DNA of 64,000 nt, taken from assembly GCF_004345605.1 (NCBI RefSeq), contig NZ_SLVY01000020.1, forward strand, positions 48,179-112,178, in the 5' to 3' direction. The position numbers and the translations under genes were made by a program. Below, piece by piece: positions 42,379 through 50,994 of the stretch. Within the stretch, counting starts at the first letter, position 1. Each line of letters starts with the position of its first letter. A model generated the notes under the pieces. That model saw only the letters and a program-made list of their open reading frames with translations, made no database searches and was not told where the DNA came from. The DNA comes from Rhodococcus sp. SMB37. Lineage in GTDB: Bacteria > Actinomycetota > Actinomycetes > Mycobacteriales > Mycobacteriaceae.

Positions 42379-43536
42379 TCAGCGAAGCAGAGCGCGCGAC
42401 ATGACGACGCGCTGGATCTGGTTGGTGCCCTCGTAGATCTGCGTGATCTTGGCATCGCGCATCATGCGCTCGACCGGGAAGTCCGTGGTGTAGCCGGCAC
42501 CGCCGAACAGCTGAACGGCGTCGGTGGTGACCTCCATGGCGACATCGGACGCGAAGCACTTGGCGGCGGCCGAGATGAAGCCGAGGTTACCTTCGCCTCG
42601 CTCAGCGCGAGCTGCGGAGGTGTAGACCATCAGTCGGGCCGCCTCGACTTTCATGGCCATGTCGGCGAGCATGAACTGCACACCCTGGTTGTCGGAGATC
42701 GGGCGGCCGAACTGCTTGCGATCCTTGACATAGGCGATCGCGGCGTCGAGCGCACCCTGGGCGAGGCCGACTGCCTGCGCACCGATGGTGGGCCGGGTGT
42801 GGTCGAGGGTCGCGAGCGCCGTCTTGAAGCCGGTGCCCGGCTCGCCGACGATGCGGTCGCCGGGGATGCGGCAGTTCTCGAAGTACAGCTCGGCGGTGGG
42901 GGAGCCCTTGATGCCGAGCTTCTTCTCCTTGGGCCCGACCACGAAGCCCTCGTCGTCCTTGTGGACCATGAACGAGGAGATGCCGTTGGCGCCCTTGTCG
43001 GGATCGGTCACCGCCATGACCGTGTACCAGGTGGACTTGCCTCCGTTGGTGATCCAGCACTTGGAGCCGTTGAGGATCCAGTCGTCGCCGTCCGCCTTCG
43101 CGCGGGTGCGCATCGACGCGGCGTCGGAGCCGGCCTCACGCTCGGACAGCGCGTACGACGCCATCGCGCCGTTGACGATGTCCGGCAGGACCTTGGCCTT
43201 GAGTTCGTCGGAGCCGCGCAGGATCAGTCCCATGGTGCCGAGCTTGTTGACGGCCGGGATCAGCGACGAGGACCCGCACACGCGGGCGACTTCCTCGATC
43301 ACGATGCACGCGGCGATGGAGTCTGCGCCCTGACCTTCGAATTGTTCGGGGACGTGGATGGCGTTGAAGCCGGACTTGTTGAGTGCGTCGAGCGCCTCCT
43401 GCGGGAAGCGGGAGTTCTCGTCGACATCCTTCGCGTGAGGCGCGATCTCCTTCTCGGAGAGTGCGCGGATCGCCTCGCGCAGCGCGTCGTGTTCTTCGCT
43501 GAGCTTGAACAGATCGAAATCGGCGTTGAGGGCCAT
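42379..43536 (-). CDS. Acyl-CoA dehydrogenase (FadE25-like)
   Basis: 385 residues. FAD enzyme of beta-oxidation. Motifs: YALSEREAGSDAASM, NGSKCWITNGG, RPTIGAQAVGLAQGALD, LFGGAGYTTDFPVERMMRDAKITQIYEGTNQIQR, with the Glu of YEGT as the usual catalytic base. ATG chosen for the family N-terminus (LFKLSEEHDALREAIR). The stop-to-start distance to fadB2 is 57 bases, so the two may be co-transcribed. Confidence 0.9.
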   Translation of the reverse strand: MALNADFDLFKLSEEHDALREAIRALSEKEIAPHAKDVDENSRFPQEALDALNKSGFNAIHVPEQFEGQGADSIAACIVIEEVARVCGSSSLIPAVNKLGTMGLILRGSDELKAKVLPDIVNGAMASYALSEREAGSDAASMRTRAKADGDDWILNGSKCWITNGGKSTWYTVMAVTDPDKGANGISSFMVHKDDEGFVVGPKEKKLGIKGSPTAELYFENCRIPGDRIVGEPGTGFKTALATLDHTRPTIGAQAVGLAQGALDAAIAYVKDRKQFGRPISDNQGVQFMLADMAMKVEAARLMVYTSAARAERGEGNLGFISAAAKCFASDVAMEVTTDAVQLFGGAGYTTDFPVERMMRDAKITQIYEGTNQIQRVVMSRALLR

Positions 43537-43696
43537 GAGGTCGGAACTCCAATCGGCACGCGGTGCCATTCCAGAGGGTGGATCTGCGCCCACAATATCT
43601 GAGCTGAGGGGCGCAACGTCGCGGAATCATCCAATTCTAACCACGGCACTGAGTGCCAGGTCAATGGAGAAGCTGGCCCAGTGGAGCGGGAAGGTG

Positions 43697-44416
43697 CTAT
43701 CCGCCGAGCGTGCGCCGCACTTCTTCGGCGACCTCGGCCGGCGACGTTCCCGCGGGATATGTCACCACCGTCACGGCACGTGGTGCCTCGGTGGTGGAGG
43801 GCGAGTCTGCACCCGGAACGACGCCGAACGTGCGCCTGATGTCGTACAACTCCCGATCGAGGACCTCCGCGGTCGCGGTGTCGTCGCCGCGAATCATCGC
43901 CCGCAACAGGAAATTGTGCGCCGAGGTCACCGCTGCGGCGAAGCTCACGATCCGGATGGGCTTCTCGCCCGGCACCGCCTGGCGCAGGAACTCTGTGAAC
44001 AACCGCTCGTAGCGGTAGGTCGTCACGAGTTCGCGATCGCGCAGTGCGGGCACCCGTTGCACGACCCGGTACCGCCACACCGACAGGTCGCGCCGGTCGC
44101 GGAAGTAGCCGAACACGAGTTGCGCGGCGTCGCAGGCGGCAGCCCACGGGTCGTCGAAGTCGCGCGACAGGTATTCCGACACCTGTTCGAGCAGAGACTC
44201 GTGGTCGGCGAAAATCACGTCCTCTTTGGAGCGGAACTGCCGGAAGAACGTGCGACGCGAGACTCCCGCCGCCGCAGCGATCTGCTCGACGGTCGTCGAT
44301 TCGTAGCCGTGCTGCGAGAACAGCCTGATTGCCTGGGTGACAACGTGCACCCGGAACTGGGCGGGATCAGGCCCCGCCGCCTCGGTGCGACGAGTGGGAA
44401 CCGATCCATGCGTCAT
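43697..44416 (-). CDS. TetR-family transcriptional regulator
   Basis: 239 residues. Helix-turn-helix near 45-65 (VEQIAAAAGVSRRTFFRQFRSKEDVI), followed by a TetR_C-like helical domain (FRDRRDLSVWRYRVVQRVPALRDRE) and an extra C-terminal tail ending RRTLGG. Same strand as, and between, the acyl-CoA dehydrogenase and acyl-CoA synthetase genes, so control of fatty-acid genes is likely. Only 36 bases from the synthetase stop. Confidence 0.85.
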   Translation of the reverse strand: MTHGSVPTRRTEAAGPDPAQFRVHVVTQAIRLFSQHGYESTTVEQIAAAAGVSRRTFFRQFRSKEDVIFADHESLLEQVSEYLSRDFDDPWAAACDAAQLVFGYFRDRRDLSVWRYRVVQRVPALRDRELVTTYRYERLFTEFLRQAVPGEKPIRIVSFAAAVTSAHNFLLRAMIRGDDTATAEVLDRELYDIRRTFGVVPGADSPSTTEAPRAVTVVTYPAGTSPAEVAEEVRRTLGG

Positions 44417-44452
44417 AGTGACCGAGTATCCAAGGTCCGCGCCCTCGCCACG

Positions 44453-46093
44453 TCAAGACCTCGGAGTTTCCGCCGCACGCAGTTCGAATTTGAGGATCTT
44501 GCCGGTCGAGGTGCGCGGCAGTTCGAGCGGAAAGACGATGTCGCGGGGGACCTTGTAGCCCGCCAGCAGGCTGCGGGTGTGGGCGATGAGGTCGTCCGCA
44601 GAGACCGACTGTTCCTTCTTCAGGATCACGAACGCCTTCGGCCGCTCACCCCACTTCTCGTCGGGAACACCGACCACGGCGACGTCGATCACCGCGGGAT
44701 GCGCCATGATCGCCTGTTCCACCTCGACCGTCGAGATGTTCTCGCCGCCCGAGATGATGATGTCCTTGGCGCGGTCCTTGAGCTGGATGTATCCGTCGGG
44801 ATGCATGACACCGAGGTCGCCGGTGTGGAACCAGCCGCCGGCGAACACCTCGGCGGTGGCATCGGGATCTTTGTAGTAACCGAGCATGACGTTGTTGCCG
44901 CGCAGCACGATCTCACCCATGGTCTCGGCGTCGGCGGGCACGTCGTTCATGCTGTCGTCGACGATCCGCGCTGTTTCGGCCTGCAGCATGCCGACACCCT
45001 GTCGCGACAACAGTGTGGCGCGTTCGTCGCCGGTCTTGTCGTCCCACGAGTCCTGATACTCGCAGATCGTGTACGGGCCGTACACCTCGGTCAGGCCGTA
45101 GACGTGCACGACCCTGATGCCCATCGATTCGAGCTGTGCGATCACCGTCGGCGACGGCGGCGCACCCGCGGTCGTGATGTGCAACGGCCGGTCGAGTGGG
45201 TGTGCCTGCTCGGCGTTCGCGATGGTCGAGCACACCGCGGGAGCCCCGCACAGGTTGGTCACGCCCAAGTTGTCGATGGCATCCCAGATCGCGTCGGCGC
45301 GTACCGCCCGCAGGCAGATGTGCGTGCCGCCCGCCGCGGTGACCGCCCACGGCGTGCACCAGCCGTTGCAATGGAACATCGGCAGCGTCCACAGGTATTT
45401 GCTCTGTCCGGTGAACCCGTTGTGGAAGGTCTCGCCGAGCGAGTTGAGGTAGGCGCCGCGGTGCGAATACATCACGCCCTTCGGCTTCCCTGTGGTGCCC
45501 GACGTGTAGTTGAGCGTGATGACGCCGAGTTCGTCGTCGACGCTCCACGGCAGCGGGCTGTCGTCGAGCGAATCGGCGAGCGCGAGGAACTCGTCGTAGC
45601 GCGCGGTGATCACACCGGCAGGAACCTCGGGTGCCGGCACCGTCGAATCCGGGATCTCGACGATATCGGTGAGCGTCGGGACATCGACGCCGGTGAGCGA
45701 GCCGACGAATTCGGAATCGACGAAGAGCAGCGACGCTTCCGCATGACCCAAGATGTAGTCGAGCTCCGGACCGGCGAGCCGGGAGTTCAACGCGATGAGC
45801 ACCCCGCCGGCAAGCGGCACCGCGAAATGCGCGATGAGAGTCTCGGGCACGTTCGGTGTCAGGTAGGCCACCCGGTCGCCGGGCTTGATCCGGCTCTTCA
45901 GGACCCTGGCGAGACGTTGGGTCTCGTCGGCGAACTCCGCGTATGTGTACCGACGGTCGCCGTAGATGATGGCGGCGCGATCGGGAAACACCGCCGCCGA
46001 ACGCTCGAGGAAGCGCAGCGGGCTGAGCTGGCTGTGGTTGGCGGGCGCGGCAGAACTGTCGAGTGCGGTGGACACGGAAACCTCCGGGGTCAT
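44453..46093 (-). CDS. AMP-forming acyl-CoA synthetase
   Basis: 546 residues from the ATG; a GTG six codons on is also possible. Motifs: NYTSGTTGKPKGVMY, HVYGLTEVYG, GWFHTGDLGVMH, DRAKDIIISGGENIS and the catalytic Lys in PRTSTGKILKF. The group with FHCNGWCTPW is typical of medium- or broad-chain FadD/alkK-like ligases. Divergent from a GAF-LuxR regulator with 116 bases between starts. Confidence 0.88.
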   Translation of the reverse strand: MTPEVSVSTALDSSAAPANHSQLSPLRFLERSAAVFPDRAAIIYGDRRYTYAEFADETQRLARVLKSRIKPGDRVAYLTPNVPETLIAHFAVPLAGGVLIALNSRLAGPELDYILGHAEASLLFVDSEFVGSLTGVDVPTLTDIVEIPDSTVPAPEVPAGVITARYDEFLALADSLDDSPLPWSVDDELGVITLNYTSGTTGKPKGVMYSHRGAYLNSLGETFHNGFTGQSKYLWTLPMFHCNGWCTPWAVTAAGGTHICLRAVRADAIWDAIDNLGVTNLCGAPAVCSTIANAEQAHPLDRPLHITTAGAPPSPTVIAQLESMGIRVVHVYGLTEVYGPYTICEYQDSWDDKTGDERATLLSRQGVGMLQAETARIVDDSMNDVPADAETMGEIVLRGNNVMLGYYKDPDATAEVFAGGWFHTGDLGVMHPDGYIQLKDRAKDIIISGGENISTVEVEQAIMAHPAVIDVAVVGVPDEKWGERPKAFVILKKEQSVSADDLIAHTRSLLAGYKVPRDIVFPLELPRTSTGKILKFELRAAETPRS

Positions 46094-46209
46094 CGGGAAA
46101 GTCGGCGTCGCGTGTGATCGTCGCAACACCGGATCCCGTCGAGGCTACGAATCACGGAATCGGCGCCGCTACCCTAGAAAGAGGGTGTTCGGAGGAGGAA
46201 AACCGACCA

Positions 46210-47088
46210 GTGAGTGCTGCGGACCGGGCCGATCTGCTTCGGCCGAGTGACGTCGACACGCTTCGCGCCGAATTGCGGTCGCTGAAGCAGGCGACGGACC
46301 TTCCCATTCTGTTCGGAGGCACCGTTCACGGCGCCGACCTGGTGTTGTCCGGGTACGTCGGAACTCGTGGACGCTTCCTCCGTAACCTCGTGATCAGTTC
46401 CGAACGGGGACTCGGTGGGCGGGCGATCGCAGAGCAGCGTCCGGGCTCGGTGGCCGACTACTTCACCTCCCCGCGCATCACCCACGACTACGACAGACCT
46501 GTCGCGGGTGAAGGGATCGAGTCGCTGCTGGCGGTACCTGTCGTAGTGCGCGGGCAGACCCGCGCCGCGATGTACGGCGGTCTCCGGACACCCAGATCCA
46601 TCGGAGACGCCGTCACCGACCGACTCGTGCAGTCGGCCCGCGCGCTGGCGCGGGAGATCGAGATCCGTGACGAAGTCGATCGACGGGTGGCGCTGCTCGG
46701 CAACGTCGGAGAAGGCGTCGAGCCGGAACACGGTGACCGGCTACCGCGAACGGTGTCCGACACGATCACCGCAAGCTATCTGGAGCTGCGTGAGATTGCG
46801 GCCGCGGCCGACGACCCCGGCTTGGAATCGCGGCTGAAGGGGATCGAAGGCAAGTTGCGAGCTCTCGGCAGCGCGGGGATGCCGACACCGACCGTCCACC
46901 TGACCTCGCGCGAACAGGACGTGCTCGGGTATGTGGCCCTGGGCTGCCGCAACGCCGAGATCGCCGAGCGGCTGTCCTTGAGTCCGGAGACTGTGAAGAG
47001 CTACGTGCGCAACATTCTGGCCAAACTCGAGGTGCACGGTCGTCACGAAGCGGTCGTGGAGGCGCGTCGCCAGGGGCTGTTGCTCTGA
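46210..47088 (+). CDS. GAF-domain LuxR-type regulator
   Basis: 292 residues. A GAF-like sensor domain (about 20-155, VLSGYVGTRGRFLRNLVI to LLAVPVVVRGQTRAAMYGG), a linker, and a C-terminal LuxR helix-turn-helix (LTSREQDVLGYVALGCRNAEIAERLSLSPETVKSYVRNILAKLEV, about 232-276). GTG start behind GGAGGAGG. Similar regulators act on adjacent acyl-CoA synthetase genes; this one is divergent from such a gene. Ligand unknown. Confidence 0.85.
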   Translation: MSAADRADLLRPSDVDTLRAELRSLKQATDLPILFGGTVHGADLVLSGYVGTRGRFLRNLVISSERGLGGRAIAEQRPGSVADYFTSPRITHDYDRPVAGEGIESLLAVPVVVRGQTRAAMYGGLRTPRSIGDAVTDRLVQSARALAREIEIRDEVDRRVALLGNVGEGVEPEHGDRLPRTVSDTITASYLELREIAAAADDPGLESRLKGIEGKLRALGSAGMPTPTVHLTSREQDVLGYVALGCRNAEIAERLSLSPETVKSYVRNILAKLEVHGRHEAVVEARRQGLLL

Positions 47089-47092
47089 AAAC

Positions 47093-47120
47093 CAGGCAGT
47101 CCGTAAAACAGGCAGTCCGT
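47093..47120. repeat. Short tandem duplication between convergent genes
   Basis: CAGGCAGTCCGT occurs at 47093-47104 and 47109-47120, period 16. The second copy touches the stop of the gntR-type gene. Confidence 0.6.
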
Positions 47121-47803
47121 CAGGCCGGTGCGGGGAGCTCGGCCTCCGGGCCGGGGACGCCACCGAGAGCCGCGACAAGGCGTTCGCGTGCGCGCCCGAG
47201 GTGATCGGTGAGGATCGAGACCGCCAGGTCGCCGTCTCCGGAGGCCACCGCATCGAGTATCCGACGGTGCTCGGCAGCGATACTCGCGGTGGTCAGCAGG
47301 TGCTGGCCCTGAACCTGGACCATGCACAATCGCACCTCGGAGACGAGGGAACCGAACATCCTGCTCGTCCGAGGGCTTCCCATGGCGTCCACCAGTGAGG
47401 TGTGGAAGCGCATGTCGGGTTCGACGACCGACAGCGGTGTGCAGTCGGTCATCGCGGAGATCTCGCCGTTGGCGGCGACAGCAGAGTCGGGAACGAATGA
47501 GCCCTGCGCCAAGTAGCGCAGTGCTGTGGATTCGAGGTGCGCGCGAGTGTTGTAGATGTCGCGGACGTCGGCGGGTCCCAGTTTCGGTACGCGGGCGGTT
47601 TTGTGGGCGCTGCGCTGGAGGAGCCCTTCGCCGACAAGTTTTTCTATGGCCGCTTTCGCCGTCGGCCGTGCCACTTCGTAGAGCCGCGCGACTTCGGCTT
47701 CGGTCAGTGTGTCGTCCCGTGCGAGCTCGCCGGAGAACAGCCGTCCCCGCAGTTCGTCGGTCAGGGCATCGACGATCGACAGAGTTCTGACCCGTCCCGC
47801 CAT
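47120..47803 (-). CDS. GntR-family (FadR subfamily) regulator
   Basis: 227 residues. N-terminal winged helix-turn-helix (ARDDTLTEAEVARLYEVARPTAKAAIEKLVGEGLLQR, about 27-63) and the helical FCD ligand domain with the usual metal-binding His positions (MRFHTSLVDA, EHRRILDAV). ATG with GGAG eight bases upstream. Divergent from a GlcD-like oxidase; the palindrome TTGTCTGACAA between them is the likely operator. Members of this group respond to hydroxy acids such as lactate or glycolate. Confidence 0.85.
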   Translation of the reverse strand: MAGRVRTLSIVDALTDELRGRLFSGELARDDTLTEAEVARLYEVARPTAKAAIEKLVGEGLLQRSAHKTARVPKLGPADVRDIYNTRAHLESTALRYLAQGSFVPDSAVAANGEISAMTDCTPLSVVEPDMRFHTSLVDAMGSPRTSRMFGSLVSEVRLCMVQVQGQHLLTTASIAAEHRRILDAVASGDGDLAVSILTDHLGRARERLVAALGGVPGPEAELPAPA

Positions 47804-47885
47804 CTCCGGCTCCTTCGCTCCACTGTCGAATCGGTGCGCGATTCTTCCACGCCGCGCCAGTTGCATCCTTGACTGTCCAGTGTAC

Positions 47886-47896
47886 TTGTCTGACAA
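47886..47896. promoter_or_regulatory. FadR/GntR-type operator TTGTCTGACAA
   Basis: Perfect palindrome around a central T, matching the FadR-subfamily pattern TnGTnnnACnA. It ends seven bases before the ATG of the GlcD-like gene, so binding would cover the ribosome binding site or transcription start. Confidence 0.65.
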
Positions 47897-47903
47897 TATT
47901 CGA

Positions 47904-49268
47904 ATGGCTGGTTCCGCGCACATCGAAGACCTGTTCAGCTCACTCGGCGACGCGCTCGTCACCGACCCGGATCGGATGCTCGCGTACCGCCGCGACCAGT
48001 CGCTGCTGACCGAGGCGGGAATGCCGCTGGCGCTCGTCCGGGCACGCGACACCGACGACGTGGTCGAAACGATGAAGTGGGCCCACCGATACGGTGTGCC
48101 CGTGGTGACGCGCGGCGCAGGAACAGGCCTGGCCGGGGCCGCGAACGCGCTCGATGGATGCATCGTGCTCAGCGTCGAGAAGCTGAACGAGATCCTTCAC
48201 ATCGATACGGCTGCGCGGACCGCGACGGTGCAGCCGGGCGTGATCAACGGCGACCTGGCGGCTGCGGTCGCCGAACACGGACTCTGGTACGTGCCCGACC
48301 CCGGAAGTCGCGCCATCTCGACCATCGGCGGCAACCTCGCAACCAACGCGGGCGGCACGTGCTGCGCGAAGTACGGAGTCACCGCCGACCACGTGGCCAG
48401 GATCAAAGCCGTACTCGCCGACGGGCGCATCATCCACACCGGCGCAGTGACCAGGAAGAATGTCGCCGGGCTCAACCTGACCCAGTTGCTCGTCGGGTCG
48501 GAGGGGACACTCGCCGTCATCGTCGAGGCCACCATGCGGCTCCGGGCGGCACCGACCGCGGCGTCGACGGTCGTCGCGGCATTCCCGTCGACGGCGCAGG
48601 CGATCGAAGCGGTGCTGGCCATCCGCGACCGCGCCGAACCCTGCCTGCTCGAACTGATGGACCGCACGACGATCACCGCAGTCAACGAGATGACGCACAT
48701 GGGACTCGACGAATCAGCGGGCGCGCTCCTGCTCATTCAGTGCGACGGCAGAGAAGCCGGTGCCGAGGCCCAGACGTGTGCCACCGTGTGCACGGAGATC
48801 GGCGCAACCGAGGTGTACGACACCGACGACCCGGTCGAGGGTGAGGAGTTCATGCATGCGCGCCGGGTCGCGTTGACTGCCCTCGAACGCCAGGGCAGTA
48901 CCTTGCTCGACGATCTCGCGGTTCCGGTTCCACGGTTGCCCGAGATGCTGTCGGCGATCGAGCGGATCGCTGAGAAACACGGCCTCGTGATCGGTACGTT
49001 CGGACATGCCGCAGACGGCAATCTGCACCCCACCATCGTGTTCGACGCAGCCGACGACGACCACACGCGCCGCGCACGGCTGGCATTCGACGACATGGTG
49101 GCGGAATGCCTGGAACTCGGTGGATCGATCAGCGGCGAGCACGGCATCGGAGTCCTCAAGGAGCCGTACCTCGAGCAGATGGTCGGATCGGTGGAGCGCG
49201 AACTGATGAGCAAGGTGAAGGCCGCGTTCGACCCCACCTCGATCCTCAACCCAGGACGAGGGATCTAG
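47904..49268 (+). CDS. GlcD-type FAD-binding oxidase (glycolate/D-lactate dehydrogenase family)
   Basis: 454 residues. FAD-binding PCMH domain with VTRGAGTGLAGAANAL, GSRAISTIGGNLATNAGG and LLVGSEGTLAVI; C-terminal FAD-oxidase domain with FGHAADGNLHPTIVF and SGEHGIGVLKEPYL. Oxidises a 2-hydroxy acid; exact substrate not readable. ATG chosen by the family start and operator position; there is little leader, so it may be leaderless. Regulated by the divergent GntR protein, by context. Confidence 0.88.
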   Translation: MAGSAHIEDLFSSLGDALVTDPDRMLAYRRDQSLLTEAGMPLALVRARDTDDVVETMKWAHRYGVPVVTRGAGTGLAGAANALDGCIVLSVEKLNEILHIDTAARTATVQPGVINGDLAAAVAEHGLWYVPDPGSRAISTIGGNLATNAGGTCCAKYGVTADHVARIKAVLADGRIIHTGAVTRKNVAGLNLTQLLVGSEGTLAVIVEATMRLRAAPTAASTVVAAFPSTAQAIEAVLAIRDRAEPCLLELMDRTTITAVNEMTHMGLDESAGALLLIQCDGREAGAEAQTCATVCTEIGATEVYDTDDPVEGEEFMHARRVALTALERQGSTLLDDLAVPVPRLPEMLSAIERIAEKHGLVIGTFGHAADGNLHPTIVFDAADDDHTRRARLAFDDMVAECLELGGSISGEHGIGVLKEPYLEQMVGSVERELMSKVKAAFDPTSILNPGRGI

Positions 49269-49278
49269 CCGGAAGACC

Positions 49279-50091
49279 CTACGTGCGACGAAACCGCTCG
49301 AAGAACGCGCGGGCCCGTCGCCGAAGTCGCGTCGTCCACGGCTCCGCGACGGTGCTCGCGGGGCGTTCGAGCACGTCGACGCTGGAGGCGCCGCGTAACG
49401 GCCAACCGCCGTCGACATCGGTGGAGTCGCGGCCGAGGCCTTCCAGATACACGGCGAAATTCCGTTGCCGCTCGGCGTGCCACGCGGCCTGATCGGCCAT
49501 GATGTCGAGGTCTGCCAGCTGCGGAAAGCGAGCGACGAGCGCGCGCACGAGGTGACCGGCGGCGAGTGCATCGGCCTCGGCTTCGTGCGCGCACGACAAC
49601 GTCACCCCGTATGCGTCGCACACCGCCGCGAGCGTGCGTTTTCCCGACCGTCCGCGGTCCATTTCCCGGTCGATGACGTACGGATCGGCGACGAGCCCGA
49701 ACCCGAGGGCGGGTAGTCCGAGGCGCGTCCCTTCGGCGTCCATCACCGTCAAGTCGTAGCTCGCGTTGAATGCGACGACGATGTGCCCCCGGCGCCACGC
49801 CTCCAGCAGCGCCTCGCGGATCTCGAGATAGCCGGCCCGGTAGTCCATACCTTCGGCGCGGGCGCGTTCGTCGGTGATGCCGTGGATGGCGGTGGTCTCG
49901 GCGGGAATAGGGATGCCGGGATCGAGCAGCCACGTGCGGGAGTGGATGCGTTCCCCGTCGAACGTCGCGACACAGGCGCTGACGATGCGGGCCGTCCTCG
50001 GGTCGCGATCGGTCGTCTCTAGGTCGAACGCGCAAAGGGGTAGGTCGGGCCAGGGCGTCACAGGCAGTTCCCCTATCCGTTCGATGGACAT
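49279..50091 (-). CDS. DEDDh 3'-5' exonuclease (DnaQ-like)
   Basis: 270 residues from ATG at 50091; ATG at 50112 or TTG at 50133 would add up to 14. Exonuclease motifs: AFDLETTD (Asp23 and Glu25), VVAFNASYDLTV, and HEAEADALAAG with the catalytic His and Asp. The C-terminal 60 residues are basic (TTRLRRRARAFFERFRRT). A stand-alone epsilon-like nuclease rather than the polymerase subunit itself. Converges on the GlcD-like gene with 10 bases between. Confidence 0.85.
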   Translation of the reverse strand: MSIERIGELPVTPWPDLPLCAFDLETTDRDPRTARIVSACVATFDGERIHSRTWLLDPGIPIPAETTAIHGITDERARAEGMDYRAGYLEIREALLEAWRRGHIVVAFNASYDLTVMDAEGTRLGLPALGFGLVADPYVIDREMDRGRSGKRTLAAVCDAYGVTLSCAHEAEADALAAGHLVRALVARFPQLADLDIMADQAAWHAERQRNFAVYLEGLGRDSTDVDGGWPLRGASSVDVLERPASTVAEPWTTRLRRRARAFFERFRRT

Positions 50092-50196
50092 GGTCGGTGG
50101 TTCATCCGGCATTGTGTCTGCCGGCACCGACAAGTCCGGCCGCGGTCGAGTCGGGACTGCTGGCGGACGACTCGGAACGAGTCTGTCGGGAACGAC

Positions 50197-50802
50197 TCAG
50201 AACGAGTCTGCGCACACGACCATCTCGCGCTCCTCGTAGACGAAGCCGCTGTCGGAGATGGAGCAGTCGTTGACGTCGGTGGTGCCTTCGAGGATCTCGG
50301 TGACCTTCTCGCCCTCGATGGCTGTCTCCGAACAGTCGATCCGTTTCGGGTCTTCACCGCCGAGATCCATACAATCGTCGACCTGCCAGTCGATATCGAG
50401 GCACAGCGCGCCGAGCTCGTTGCCGCGGATGGACTCGTAGTAGGACTGGTCGGAATTGCACTCGTCGCTCGTCGTCACGATGTCGACGACGAGGTAGTTG
50501 GAGTCGTCGCTGCCGCAGGTTGCTTCTTCGATCGTGGCGTCGTCGACGGTGCCGCCGAGCAGGACGCAGTCGCCGATCTCGGCGTCGACCTCCAGATCGA
50601 GATCGGACGCAGACGGGCTGTCCGAGGTGGTCGGAGCCGAAGTTGTCGTGCGCGAGGAACTGGGCGAGGCCGACGATTCCGTCGCCGACGAGCCGGCTTC
50701 GGGCACGGCCCGGAGCTCCACATCGTCGGAACAGCCGGCGACCAACGACACTGCGGCAACGGCTGCGACAGCAAGACCGGCCGCACGGCGAAGAGTGATC
50801 AT
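50197..50802 (-). CDS. LppU-like lipoprotein
   Basis: 201 residues. Signal peptide with lipobox LVAGC (Cys24), a Ser/Thr-rich linker (to about 65), then a domain with regularly spaced cysteines (IGDCVLLGG, EATCGSDD, ALCLDIDW, DDCMDLGG, RIDCSETA, VVCADSF) in the LppU/SCO3897 pattern. Membrane-anchored outside the cytoplasmic membrane; function unknown. ATG start. Confidence 0.75.
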   Translation of the reverse strand: MITLRRAAGLAVAAVAAVSLVAGCSDDVELRAVPEAGSSATESSASPSSSRTTTSAPTTSDSPSASDLDLEVDAEIGDCVLLGGTVDDATIEEATCGSDDSNYLVVDIVTTSDECNSDQSYYESIRGNELGALCLDIDWQVDDCMDLGGEDPKRIDCSETAIEGEKVTEILEGTTDVNDCSISDSGFVYEEREMVVCADSF

Positions 50803-50994
50803 GGCTGCACAGAGTACGGAACTGGATTGTTCGCTTCGCGCGATGGTTGCTGAACACCCTCTCCGACCTCACGAAACAAGCATCGGTGTGATCGAGTTCA
50901 TGGGCCTTATGTCGACGTTGTGAAATGGGTCGGTGAAAAGGCTGATCGGTTGCAACCAGCACGCGCAGCGCATCCGGATGCAACGATGAGAATC

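Noticed and set aside
43505..46117. An 870-codon open frame on the plus strand
   Set aside because: It is antisense to the tetR, acyl-CoA dehydrogenase start and acyl-CoA synthetase genes, has low-complexity Arg/Val/Gly/Asp-rich sequence and no domain; a GC-rich shadow. The same holds for 3968-5836 (+), 10576-10950 (-) and 55599-57635 (-).
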